From contig NW_024040485.1 in assembly GCF_014851395.1 (NCBI RefSeq), forward strand, positions 16,343,087 to 16,407,086: a DNA stretch of 64,000 bases. Direction: 5' to 3'. Below are positions 24,900 through 35,387 of this stretch, one piece after another; the first letter of the stretch is position 1; each line of letters opens with the position of its first letter. The position numbers were made by a program, and so were the translations under genes. This DNA is from Micropterus salmoides. Lineage: Eukaryota; Chordata; Actinopteri; Centrarchiformes; Centrarchidae. The notes under the pieces were generated by a model, which worked only from the letters and a program-made list of their open reading frames with translations, did no database searches and was not told the DNA's origin.

Positions 24900-25856
24900 G
24901 TAAACGCAGGAAAACTCCTTCAAGTCACTTCAGCTCTGTTATGAAATGATGATCATACTGATGAGACTTGTACCGACAGTCACATCAGATTCCCACACCA
25001 TCAGCAAGTCTACACTCTGCACTGATGTGTTCTGGTTGAAAACATTACCCTGAGTTTGAGAGTTTAAAAATGTAGGGATACATATCTTGGCTTTATGATG
25101 AAGAATGGACTGGTTATACACAACAAGGAATCCTGTTGATGTCATTTTTATGTAAATAGCCACTCACACCATTTAAACACAAAATTGTCTATTTGTAAAA
25201 GAAAATTAATTAATTAGGCATGAGAAATGGGCTGAATCCACAAATCCTCAAAATAATTTAAATTTCTACGTATTACGTATTGGGCAAACCTTGTTTGTTC
25301 AATGTTTTTGTTCTCAACTAAATTTTTTTGACAAATTAAATTAGCTGTAGTTCTGCTTTCTGTTACAAGGCAGATAAAGAGATGGTTAGCATAATGAAAA
25401 ATGATGCCATTTTGTAGAGATAACGTTTGATCATAAAGATATGTCGGCCTGACAAAACAATGCCATCAGATGAGATGGGAATAAAAACGAGTTGAAAGAT
25501 TTTATACAGTATGTGTGTGTGTATATTTGATTGAAGAAGACACAGAGACAGGATTGTTGTACTCTACAGCAAAAAACACCTTTTTCCGGCTCTATGTAAT
25601 TATTTAATCCTTACAAGAGAAGAGTGAAAAAATATATAAATCTCGAGTGGGCAAGAATTAAAGGACTCTCCAGTAATCTTCCAGAAATGTCTGGAACATA
25701 CATTTTCTGACTACCTCCCTTCATAATCATTTTCAGTCAGTCCCTTTGTTTCCAGTACTTTTTGTCTGCCAGGGATCTTATTTATTAAAAAAGAAAGCTC
25801 TGAATATATAAAAATATGTTAATCTGCCACAACACTTACACAAACAATAATAATTT
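24900..25856. other. Non-coding stretch
   Basis: No gene or repeat is recognised; AT-rich. A 74-codon minus-strand frame at 24,939-25,163 has no family resemblance. Confidence 0.5.
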
Positions 25857-26489
25857 CACACGTCTAATCAAGGATGGGTCATTGTTTATTTTCACTTTGT
25901 TGTTTTCTTTTCAAATGAGAAATTGCTCATTTATCAGCATGGAGATATCAGTCTGGTAGTGCTTGACGTAGGTCTAAAATGTATTCACACACTTCTAGTA
26001 AAACCGGTGAGAATTCTCCGCATACGTACATGTTTTTGTTTGTAAGATGAAACGTGTATGTAAGAGAGTTACTAGTGGTATCCTCCCTCTATAATAGGCA
26101 GAACAACTTACCATAAGTCTCACAACAGACCAGTAGATCAGCTTGCATTATGCCTTCAGGCAAATGTGACAAAGACACAGCAATGAAAACTCAGCTTGTT
26201 TTGTCTGAGAATGACATGTTGCTTAACATGGGCTGTTATTTCATCATCCACCAGGAACACAACCTGATTAATTCAACATTTAACTGTATTGACTTTTGTG
26301 TGAGTCATTTAAGTTTTTTTGTGTTTTATGTGAAGAGTTTTATCCAATGTGATATTGTGTAACACACAGTTTACTGCATTAAATATTAACTCAATTTTGC
26401 CAAAATAATCCAGAGCTTTCAACTGCATTTCACTTTAGTATGGAACTATGGACACATGAAAGCAGATGGTCATAGATGGAGGGGAAATA
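25857..26489. repeat. Duplicated block B, copy 1
   Basis: Homologous to 29,020-29,625 in the same orientation. Shared landmarks in order include aatcaaggatgggtcattg, gtaaaaccggtgagaattct, agatgaaacgtgtatgtaag, ctccctctataataggca, ttatgccttcaggcaaatgt and gaaagcagatggtcata. Copies differ by substitutions and small indels. Copy 1 abuts block A copy 2. The 70-codon plus-strand frame inside is not preserved in copy 2, so it is not supported as a gene. Confidence 0.85.
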
Positions 26490-26490
26490 C

Positions 26491-26840
26491 TAATGCAGTA
26501 AGGCTCTCAGGCATTCTTTGTAGCTCTCAAATAAGTTTTCACCTGTAGATCAACTTTTCTCATTTAATATAATCTGTGCACAGTCAACACACGTAGTCAT
26601 AATACTTACTCTGCTGTGCATTAGCCCAAGTTATTGCTCTACTTATATGGTAGTACCCCTTTCTGACCAACTGACAGACACAGACCCGTTTGGGACTGTA
26701 CTGGTGGTGGAAAACCAAAACTAACTGAAAACACTGATTGGGCGTAGATCTCACCACAAATCTATGCAACTGTTAACTTCAGCACCTTGGATAAAGTGCA
26801 GCTCCCATCCTTTTCAGCGGTAAGCATCCTGGAGTAGTGA
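26491..26840. repeat. Duplicated block A, copy 2
   Basis: Homologous to 24,323-24,899 but lacking about 217 bp of it. Next to its far end, on the minus strand, is a TATAAAG motif (26,943-26,937). About 110 bp downstream of it is an ATG at the catcctggag block, with an open frame of only 20 codons. In copy 1 the same ATG frame continues for 63 codons. This could be a 5' exon with its promoter, but evidence is thin. Confidence 0.8.
26610..26670 (-). other. Candidate coding exon, C-type-lectin-like, copy 2
   Basis: Counterpart of 24,665-24,725, with the same 61-bp length, the same acceptor-like and GTAAGT donor-like ends, and an identical YYHISRAITWANAQQ peptide. Outside that peptide the frame differs by replacements (for example VREG versus VRKG) and lacks one codon, but stays open. 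Conservation of frame after duplication gives mild support for coding; the copies may simply be young. Confidence 0.3.
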
Positions 26841-27684
26841 AGCAATCCCAAACAGAGCAAAGGTGTCTGTAAGCTTGGGGATGCAGCCACAACAGCGACA
26901 CAGAGCTACCAGTCAGAGGAAAGACTGCAGTCTTAACTTTATACAAGACTAAATAACTGTAGATATCCAGGAAATACTAAAACATGCACACATGACTGGA
27001 AGCAACCATTCCATTATTACTTCATTCTCCAAATAGTACAACTTTTTCTCATACTATTATGACTTTATTCTCAAAAATCATTAGCTAACAGACTACAATT
27101 CTTCCTTTTGGTTTATGTTATTCCCTCACTAATTTGAGGCTATTAACTGTTTGTGTACCAAATACACTGACTTTGGTGCTCATGATTTCTGTAAGATTAG
27201 CTGAACGTTTGAATTGTGGAGAATCTAACCAATCTAACAATGTGTAGCCCATATTGACAAATGTTTAAACGTTTAATTTTTTTTTTAACATTTGTATGTG
27301 CGATCTAAGCAGCTTACAATTAGCTTAAGCGGGCCACCCGGGATGATTTAAGAGGTTATTTGCATTCAAGGCCCAGCGTCTAATTGAGACCTGTGTCAAA
27401 ATGTCTAGCCACACCCAGCCAGTAAAAGAGATCGTCATCTAATTGGAACTTTGCTTTTAACTGAAGTTTTATAGTGTGCCTATTTGAAAAACAATCTATA
27501 AAATAATTTATAAAATTGCCAGTTAATAATTCCATTTTATTAAATATATAAAACAAGATGTGTTAGCATAAATAAAAAGCTTTTAAAAAAAGATTGGTTT
27601 GAGAATTAGACATATAGATTAATTAATGTCTTCCAATCATATTGCATTCATTTTCCTTGAAAACATTAAGTCTCAATTTAAGCA
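26841..27684. other. Non-coding AT-rich stretch
   Basis: Nothing recognised besides the possible minus-strand TATAAAG motif at 26,937-26,943. Very AT-rich toward 27,480-27,650. Confidence 0.5.
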
Positions 27685-28805
27685 TGTTAAGCTCCAGGTT
27701 GTTCTGGTGCGGTCAGAACAACCCAGAGCCTAACATGCTCAAAACTGTGGAGATGACCGTGGACTTCAGGAGGAGCCCCCCCACTCTGCCCCCCATCACC
27801 ATACTCAACAGCCCTGTGTCTGCTGTGGAATCCTTCAGGTTTCTGGGTTCCACTATATCCCAGGACCTGAAGTGGGAGCCCAACACTGACACCATTATCA
27901 AGAAGGCCCAGCCGAGGACGTACTTCCTGCATCAGCTCAGGAAGCTCAACCTGCCTAAGGACCTGCTCATCCAGTTCTACACAGCCATCATCCAGTCTGT
28001 CCTCTGCACCTCCATCACTGTCTGGTTTGGATCTGCCACCAAAAAGGACAGGAGCAGACTACAACGGACAGTCAGGACTGCAGAAAAAATAATCTGTGCC
28101 AACCTGCCCTCCATTCAGGACTTATACATTTCCAGAGTCAGGAAACGGGCAGGAAACATCACTGCAGCTCCTCCCCTCTGGTAGGCGCTACAGAGCACTG
28201 TACGCCAAAACCAACAGACACAGAAGCGGTTTCTTCCCACAAGCCATCACTCTGATGAACAGCTGATTTCTAACTCACAGTGTCAGGAACAATTCCTGTG
28301 CATTAACCCAGTAACTCTGTCTCTAATCAGCCACCTGTTTACTGGTTTCCAATTATTATTTATTTATTCAACATTCTCTATTTCAGTGCTGTTCATACTA
28401 TGTCATATTGTATATACTGTATACCAATACACCTACCTCAGGTCATAAGGTCATAGGTCTTACTTATTTCATTTGCACTATGCTCCATCACACTGTGTAC
28501 ATGTGTACATGTATGCATGTATGTGTGTGTATCATATCCACCTTCAACATGTACATAATGAGAATAGTTTACTCTTGCATCCTTTGCACTCTGATCACTT
28601 CACTATTTGTCAATATGTCTATATTGTTTTGTCATAGTGTGTATATTAGTGTTGTCTATTCTGTAGTTTGTGTCTGATTTTATTTTATTATTGTGTTATT
28701 GTATTATGGTATAAGTAAGCACATCGTGAGCAATGTACAATCCTGAGTCAAATTCTTCGTATGTGTACACATACCTGGCAATAAAACTGATTCTGATTCT
28801 GATTC
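27685..28805 (+). pseudogene. 5'-truncated CR1/L2-type LINE with RT C-terminus and 3' tail
   Basis: A plus-strand frame from about 27,697 to 28,184 encodes the end of a fish non-LTR reverse transcriptase. It has the segment after the catalytic site (EMTVDFRR), then FRFLGSTISQDLKWE, KKAQ, YFLHQLRKLNLP, SVLCTSITVWFGSAT and VRTAEKII. Close to 28,172 the frame breaks through a deletion. The element's last residues continue in another frame (PSGRRYRAL ... FFPQAITLMNS), ending at TGA 28,264-28,266. An about 540-bp 3' UTR follows, then a ctggcaataaaactgattct end with TGATTC repeats at 28,787-28,805. The RT N-terminus and endonuclease are missing. The element is dead: 5'-truncated and frameshifted. 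Confidence 0.88.
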
Positions 28806-28819
28806 ATGTTTTTAAACAG

Positions 28820-28954
28820 TCAAAACGAATGGTCCCGGCCGCAGAGATGTAGCAGGAGCTTGTTCCCCATCCAGTCATCCTTTTTAGTGCTGTTGAAATT
28901 GAAAAAGACTGCATCATGCTTGACATCAAAGAGGAGTCTTCTGTGCTCTTTGCT
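28820..28954 (-). other. Candidate terminal coding exon, unrecognised
   Basis: On the minus strand a TTTCTCACAG acceptor-like site precedes a 44-codon open frame that ends in TGA (28,822-28,820). A possible branch-point region (gtgacttaat) lies about 25 nt upstream of the acceptor. The peptide contains HRRLLFDVKHDAVFFNF and KKDDWMGNKLLLHLCGRD and looks protein-like: mixed polarity, few low-complexity runs. I cannot place it in a family. A second frame through the same segment is also open, which weakens the case. It sits directly beyond the LINE tail and before block B copy 2. It could be a last exon, or an exon from an unrecognised mobile element. Confidence 0.3.
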
Positions 28955-29019
28955 CTGTGAGAAACACCCTCATTAAGTCACTTGTTTGCTTTGATATTTG
29001 CCAAAAAATAAATAAATTC

Positions 29020-29625
29020 CACACCTCTAATCAAGGATGGGTCATTGATTTCACCATTATCACCTTGTTGTTTTCTTTTAAAATGACAGATTGCTCATTT
29101 ATCAATGTATTCACACACTTCCAGTAAAACCGGTGAGAATTCTCCCCATACTTACATGTTTTTTTTTGTAAGATGAAACGTGTATGTAAGAGAGTTACTA
29201 GTGGCATCCTCCCTCTATAATAGGCAACAATTTACCAAAAGACTCACAACAGACCAGTAGAGCAGCTTGCATTATGCCTTCAGGCAAATGTGACAAAGCT
29301 GTGAAAACTCAGCTTGTTTTGTCTGAGAATGACATGTTGCTTAACATGGGCTGTTGTTTCATCACCGGGAAAACAACCTGATCAATTCAATATTTAAATG
29401 TATTGACTTTTGGTGGAATGTTTTTGAGAAAATTGTATTTAAAAACAAGCGAGTCATTTAAGTTTTTTGTCTAGAGTTTTGTCTAATGTGATATTGTGTA
29501 ACACACAGTTTACCGCATTAAATATCAACTCGATTTTGCTGATATAATCCAGTGCTTTCAACTGCATTTCAGTTTAGTATGGAACTATGGACACATGAAA
29601 GCAGATGGTCATAGGAGGGGAAATA
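29020..29625. repeat. Duplicated block B, copy 2
   Basis: Homologous to 25,857-26,489, in the same orientation and about 3.16 kb away. It contains deletions relative to copy 1 (for example near 29,100, and after the caggcaaatgtgacaaag block) and a small insertion near 29,415. The boundary with the following unique sequence is at about 29,625. Confidence 0.85.
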
Positions 29626-29909
29626 GTAACCCCCCAAACCCATATATGTTCACAGTTGGTTATTGGCATCAGTCCGTCTCCACAACAAATTCATTGAGCC
29701 ATCAATTTCATTATTTTATGTGCATCTATTCACTACATCAGGATATTTATAGAATATATAATACAACATATTAATATTGATGTCATGAGATTCATTTCAA
29801 ATATCCTGCCCAGCTTTATGAAAAATAAGCATTCATATCTTTCAACAACAAATATAATTCCAATTTAAAACTGATGCTTTCCAATCAACTGTACTGTCTT
29901 TTTACTTAC

Positions 29910-30064
29910 TTGTCTTTGTAAAGAGCAGGTAGACTTTTCTCACCCCTTCCAGTGGTAAGAAAATTCCAGTCTCCTAATGGTTCAGTGTTAGGGTTGTCAT
30001 TCCTCATTTTCATGTACTGTTCTGGAGCTCTGAGTCCATCAGGTGGTGCTGTACATCCACAGAA
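29910..30064 (-). other. Candidate internal coding exon, unrecognised
   Basis: On the minus strand a good acceptor (pyrimidine-rich tract ending TTTTGCAG) opens a 155-bp segment that closes at a consensus GTAAGT donor. Only one frame is open through it: 51 codons plus two bases, phase 0 in and phase 2 out. The peptide begins FCGCTAPPDGLRAPEQYMKM and later contains EPLGDWNFLTTGRG. There is no in-frame ATG upstream before a TAA, so a single-exon gene is unlikely. I do not recognise the family. The next candidate exon at 28,820-28,954 would be joined in its less convincing frame, so the two are not demonstrably one gene. Confidence 0.4.
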
Positions 30065-31999
30065 CTGCAAAACAAGAGCCAGACCAAACCAGAATGAACC
30101 AATTCCAAACAAAGAATAAACTTTAAAAGGCACAGCAATGGATGTATTCACAGTAAATCCAAAAGGAATGAAATTTGATTATGTGGAAGATTTTTCAAAC
30201 ACAGAAGAGTCTATAAATACTAACATTTTGTTAATGAATTCGCATTGCACATTTCCTGCTCGCTAGTTTGAATCCAGGGCTCAACATTGACAGAGGGCTG
30301 CAGGCTGCAGAAGATAAATGTTTGCATTTATAGTTTGTTTCTGCCTATACAGATTCACAACAACGACCTGAGATACGCGGTGGTGGGGACCGCTGTCTTT
30401 GAAAGCAGGTTCAAAGAAGTGTCCAATCCCTGCAACATCCCAGATGGTGCGGCATGGTATTTTAGCCCCGGGGCCTGAAGAAGGCCGACATAAGAACCCC
30501 AGCCAGTCTCATCCGTGGACAATCCTGGGGAGAAGTATTCATCAAAACCACTTTTCCACTTAAAGGGAAGGCTCACTGCAAATATGAAGTTATTCTGAGT
30601 GATCACTTTTACCTGATAAAACGTCTCTATTATGTAATATTGTGTAGGCTACCATATGCAATGGCCTTCACACTCAGATGTCAATCCAGCTGAACACCTA
30701 TGGGAGATTTTGGACTAATGAGTTAGATAGCACTTTCCACCACCAAATGAGGAAATATCTTTGGGGGAAACGGTGTTCCTTTAGCAGAGTTCATGGACTA
30801 GGAGAATCTTTTCCATGGAGAAGTGAACCGGTTATGGAGACGTGATGTTTCTCATTTGAACAATTTGATTGTCCTGTAATTTGGCACCCATCTATAATAG
30901 CAGTAAGTATATTTTCAGTTAAAATTGTATTTTACCACTTAAAATATTATGCTATCAACATATCATGTCCAAGTTTGTAAAGCTACAAAACAAAGCTAAA
31001 AACTACGCCATTAAAGATAAGCTAGCTGGTGAGAAGCCACAGCTAGCCATTGCTAAAGCCACATTTACAGGGATTCAAATTAGTTTCCCATATGAATGAG
31101 AAAGTATTCAAATCCAATCACGACAAAAAGTAGTAACAGCAGCTTATTTACCGACTGGAAGTCCTGCTAAAAGATTACTGGCCTAGCTAGCAGAGTAGCT
31201 AGCAGTACCAACCATGTTGGCCCCTGACTTCCTCAGGGTTTGAAAGATGCTGCAGAAAGTTTCCTACAACATAAACTAGAGGCTAAAGCCTTTAACTTAA
31301 AGATTTGTACATGATTTGGCTAAGCAGCTTTAAAATGTAAAACCTGTCTTTCTTTAGTAAACTTACTGTTCTCAGTCTTTGTAGGGCAGTGGAGGCCTAA
31401 CATTAGATAATGTTAACGTTACACACATGGGCAATTATATCTCCATTAGACCAATAAAGTGTGGTGATTATGCTTTTAATAAACCAAAATATCTTCAATG
31501 CTACAACCCTAACCTAACCCTTTAATCAATCACAGTCGAAGTCAAGCAGGTGTAAAGCATGTAATGATTGTTTAAACCATTATTATGGATGTACTTTAAA
31601 CATAATTTGCTCACGTGGGCATCCAGGGCAAAACCAACTCCAAATGATGTCTCGTTGTGGGATTACATAATGCCTCCCATTGAAACCAGTAGGCCTACTC
31701 TCCAACATTAACGTTATAGCTGACGTCTGCCGCATGGTGGCGTCTTGGACTGGTGACCTGGTGTTTTTGTGCTGAGAATGTTGTAGGCTACATTTTACAT
31801 TTTTTCTTATTGATAATGCATTCCCTAGCCCCTTACCCTAATCAGAACCATCACAACCACACACACACACGCACACACACAACTGTAGGGTCACGCATAG
31901 TAACACTCAGCAGAGCTCAGGCTAGAGGGCGTTGCAGCCTCGTCTGCAGCCTGTCCAATGATGTGCTTTCAGTCACCTTGGAGTAAACAGGCTGTAGTC
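30065..31999. other. Stretch between candidate exon and glul promoter
   Basis: No gene is confirmed. At 30,353-30,478 a plus-strand segment with a TATACAG acceptor-like start is open for 41 codons to a TGA. The same DNA is open on the minus strand (30,355-30,575). Neither peptide is recognised. The 31,000-31,210 part has the GCTAGC-rich look of decayed fish repeats. A short CA tract lies at 31,858-31,881. Confidence 0.45.
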
Positions 32000-32006
32000 T
32001 CTCCGA

Positions 32007-32046
32007 CCAATCAGAGACGCGACATCCCAGTTCCTGCTCTTATAAA
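32007..32046 (+). promoter_or_regulatory. glul: glul core promoter: CCAAT and TATA boxes
   Basis: CCAAT lies at 32,007-32,011 and TATAAA at 32,041-32,046, about 30 bp apart, immediately upstream of the non-coding first exon. By the usual TATA spacing, transcription would start near 32,070-32,077. A TATA-driven promoter fits the strong, inducible expression known for vertebrate glutamine synthetase. No 5' cap data are available here, so the start is predicted. Confidence 0.75.
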
Positions 32047-32078
32047 TGTGCTCAGATCCGGAGGTTCCGCACCGGAGA

Positions 32079-32863
32079 ATGAGAGAGGTACAAGCGATAC
32101 ATCAAACGACAAGACACTGGACCTGCCAGTCCTTTAGTTTTTATTTCAATTTCCCCGTTTCTCCAGGTAAATTTGTTGTGTTTTTCTTCACCTGTTTTTT
32201 GTTCCGTGTTTAACTTCATCACGGAAGAGCAGTGAGCTCGGCATCTAGGCTACTACTCACTGTACCAGATTTTTCATTGTTCCGGACTTTAGACAATTAA
32301 TTCGTACTTACCTGCTTAAGGGCTTCATTCTCTCTTCGGCTCGTGTTTTAATCTGGTTTAGTTGTTTAACTATGCGAGTCTTTAGTAGTTTTTAAATACG
32401 GCTTTTAGTTGTAGGCGATGGACCACAACGAGGAAAAGTATGATGTAATATTGCCTCGCGCTGGCAGTATTGTAACCATGACTACAACAACATGATGTAG
32501 CCCATGGTGTTCCCCTTTTTTTTTTTTTTTTTTTGTATTTTAGTTTTCCACGAGCCATTATGTGAGCTGGCGGTCTATGTCGTTAAATTGAATCTTAATA
32601 ACTTAATCCTCATGCGGTGGCTTTTCCATTTGTTTTCAACGTGGAGGGGGGAGGGGAAAAGACTGGAAATGTGCTTTCTTTTACATTCTCAACGCGTTTT
32701 TCCGCCCTTTTCTCCTTTCTGGAAGAAGAGACAATGGTGCTGTTTTTTGTGGGGGGTGGGGTGTTTTTCGCCCTTAACCCCGCTTTACGCAACGCAATGT
32801 GATCCAGAGCGCGCCGTGGTCTCATAGCTGCATCTCTTCTCCTTCTCCTCAGGTGTGTTATAG
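32079..32863 (+). other. Upstream open reading frame in the glul leader
   Basis: An ATG at 32,079-32,081 (A at -3) opens a 32-codon frame that crosses the exon 1/exon 2 junction (32,166|32,853) and stops at TAG 32,861-32,863. A second TAG follows at 32,864-32,866. After splicing it is in the same frame as the enzyme start, 37 codons upstream. The ATG lies only a few bases from the predicted cap site, so most ribosomes may skip it. It is either a translational control element or a relic of an N-terminal extension. Confidence 0.5.
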
Positions 32864-32875
32864 TAGGAAATAAAG

Positions 32876-35063
32876 ATGGCCACGTCCGCCAGCGCCACAT
32901 TGAGTAAAGCTGTCAAGCAGCAGTACATGGAGCTCCCTCAGGGGGATAAAGTCCAAGCCATGTATATTTGGATTGATGGGACCGGGGAGGGGCTCCGGTG
33001 CAAAACCAGGACGCTGGATTTTGAACCCAAGAGCATTGAAGGTAAGTGACCTCCTGAATCTTCCCGACTGTTTTTCTAATGGCACCATAAACTCTACAGT
33101 GTTATATCATATTTCCTCCTCTTGTAGATCTGCCTGAGTGGAACTTTGATGGCTCAAGCACCTACCAGGCTGAGGGATCCAACAGCGACATGTATCTGAT
33201 TCCTGCTGCCATGTTCCGAGATCCATTCCGTAAAGACCCCAACAAGCTGGTCCTGTGTGAAGTGTTGAAGTACAATGGCAAACCAGCAGGTAACAAAGAA
33301 TCTTAGAAACTCTGTCTACAAAATAACAATATGAAGATGAAACATAGTAATTTGAAAGATGCTGTAACTGTAATACTAAACATGAAGCAGACTTGGGCTG
33401 GACATGGGGACATCTAGAAATATCACTTGGCTCCAGAAATCTGTTATGCTCATAGAAATGGAGGTATATTTAGTTTCTATGATTCCTTATGTTGGCTGAA
33501 ACGAGCATCTATACTGAAATGGGTCACGCTCTGTGGTTCCTTTCAAACACCATGTAAAAATATGGTGTGCACATAGACATGCTCTGACACACAGATGCAT
33601 GCTTGCACATGCATGCACTCCATTGTCACGTGCATGCACACTAATGCAGGTGTTTCGAAGTTGAGGCTTGTACATGTAGAAGTGATTTCTATATCAGCCT
33701 TTCATCTAGCAAGGTTATGGGCAGAAGAAATGGAAATTTAAAACTAACTGAATTCTACAGTTTTGCTCGTCCAGTTTACATCTTGAGGGGAGTTCTCAAC
33801 ACTTGGCAATTTTATTGTTTATAACTTCCATGATGGAAACCAAAGTAGTTGTGAAATTAGGACATTTTTAAAAAATTGCATAGCTATTTAAATCATACTA
33901 AAGGTGACTTGCAAAACTGGCTGAGGTAACTGGACATGACTGTACTGGTCTTCTAAACTGACTTGTGTGTTGTGCAGAAACCAACCTTCGCATCACATGC
34001 AAGAAAGTGATGGAGATGGTGGAGGACCAGCATCCCTGGTTTGGCATGGAGCAGGAGTATACCATTCTGGGCACTGACGGACACCCTTTTGGGTGGCCAT
34101 CTAATGGATTTCCTGGACCACAAGGTAAGCAGCTAGTTCAAAGTGTTTATGTAAATATGTTTCCTGCATGAATCAAAGTCTGGATGGTTTGTTTAACTAT
34201 TACTATATTTATAGGTCCATACTACTGTGGTGTGGGGGCTGACAAAGCCTATGGCAGAGATATAGTGGAGGCCCATTACAGAGCTTGTCTGTATGCTGGA
34301 GTCCAGATCTGTGGCACAAATGCAGAAGTGATGCCAGCTCAGGTAAAGAGGATTGATTTAAAAAAAATTATAATAATCCATGTTTGGACATGTGTTAAAC
34401 AGCCAGTTACAAAATGTAACTTATAATGGTGAACTGGCATGTGTGTTCAGTGGGAGTTCCAGGTTGGTCCTTGTGAAGGGATCAACATGGGGGATCATCT
34501 GTGGGTGGCACGCTTCCTCCTGCACCGTGTCTGTGAAGATTTTGGCGTTGTAGCCTCATTTGACCCAAAGCCAATCCCTGGTAACTGGAACGGTGCTGGC
34601 TGCCATACAAACTTTAGCACAAAAGAGATGCGGGAAGATGGTGGCTTAAAGTGAGTACCAAAGCATCATGGGGTTGACTTGACAGCTCTGTTCTAATGAA
34701 GTGTTTTGCATTTTAAATCTGACGGGGAATCTTGTCACTTCTGCCTTCAGAGCTATTGAAGATTCCATTGAGAAGCTTGGGAAGAGGCACAGCTATCACA
34801 TCCGTGCCTATGATCCCAAAGGGGGGCTCGACAATGCCCGCCGTCTCACTGGCCACCATGAAACCTCAAACATCCATGAATTCTCGGCTGGTGTGGCCAA
34901 TCGTGGTGCCAGCATCCGCATTCCTCGCGCCGTCGGCCAGGAGAAGAAGGGCTACTTTGAAGACCGCCGCCCATCTGCCAACTGCGACCCGTATGGCGTG
35001 ACCGAGGCCCTGATCCGCACCTGTTTGCTGAACGAGGAGGGAGATGAACCTGCGGATTACTAA
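32876..35063 (+). CDS. glul: Glutamine synthetase (glutamate-ammonia ligase)
   Basis: The enzyme joins ammonia to glutamate using ATP, detoxifying ammonia and making glutamine, normally in the cytosol as a decamer. Coding exons are 32,876-33,041, 33,128-33,289, 33,978-34,124, 34,215-34,342, 34,451-34,650 and 34,751-35,063. These total 1,116 nt for 371 residues, two fewer than the human 373. The N-terminal beta-grasp domain holds FDGSST and EGSNSDMYL. The catalytic domain holds Glu134 and Glu136 (GMEQEYT), Glu196 (TNAEVMPAQ), Glu203, His253 (GNWNGAGCHTN), Arg299, Glu305, and Glu338/Arg340 (FEDRRPSANCDP), all at the same numbers as in the human protein. The start has A at -3 and G at +4, with in-frame stops just upstream. 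No frameshift or lost key residue was found. Teleosts have several glul paralogues. The N-terminus (MATSASA...LSKAVKQQYMELPQG) suggests the glula type, but I cannot prove which copy this is. Confidence 0.98.
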
Positions 35064-35381
35064 ATCCACAACTCAGACTTGACTCCCACTGCCCTCCTGA
35101 ATTATCTTTTCTTTAAACTAGTACTGTATTTCTATCCCACTGAGATGATTAAACCTGCATTTTAATGGTTTAAAGTTGGCTGGTCAACTTAAAACATGAC
35201 AAGTTAATATCCTTTGGTAGTTTGTAACGGCAACAATGACAGGGTATGTCTTTCCCCTTGTCTTTAGAAGGGATCGGCTTTTGTAACACTGTTTTATAGC
35301 CCATGTCATCTGTTGGTGACTAAAATGAACTAAAGCGCACAGAAGAGTAGAGCTGCTGAAGCTGGGCAGCATGTGTAACTT

Positions 35382-35387
35382 AATAAA
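35382..35387 (+). terminator. glul: glul poly(A) signal
   Basis: The first canonical AATAAA after the stop codon is at 35,382-35,387, followed by a GT-rich stretch (gtactgttgatatatgttg). Cleavage is expected about 15-25 nt downstream. Additional distal sites cannot be excluded. Confidence 0.7.

Noticed and set aside
28408..28677. 89-codon plus-strand frame
   Set aside because: Lies inside the 3' untranslated part of the LINE at 27.7-28.8 kb.
33965..34426. Separate small proteins in the glul region
   Set aside because: These frames are single glul exons read through into introns, and belong to the spliced gene.
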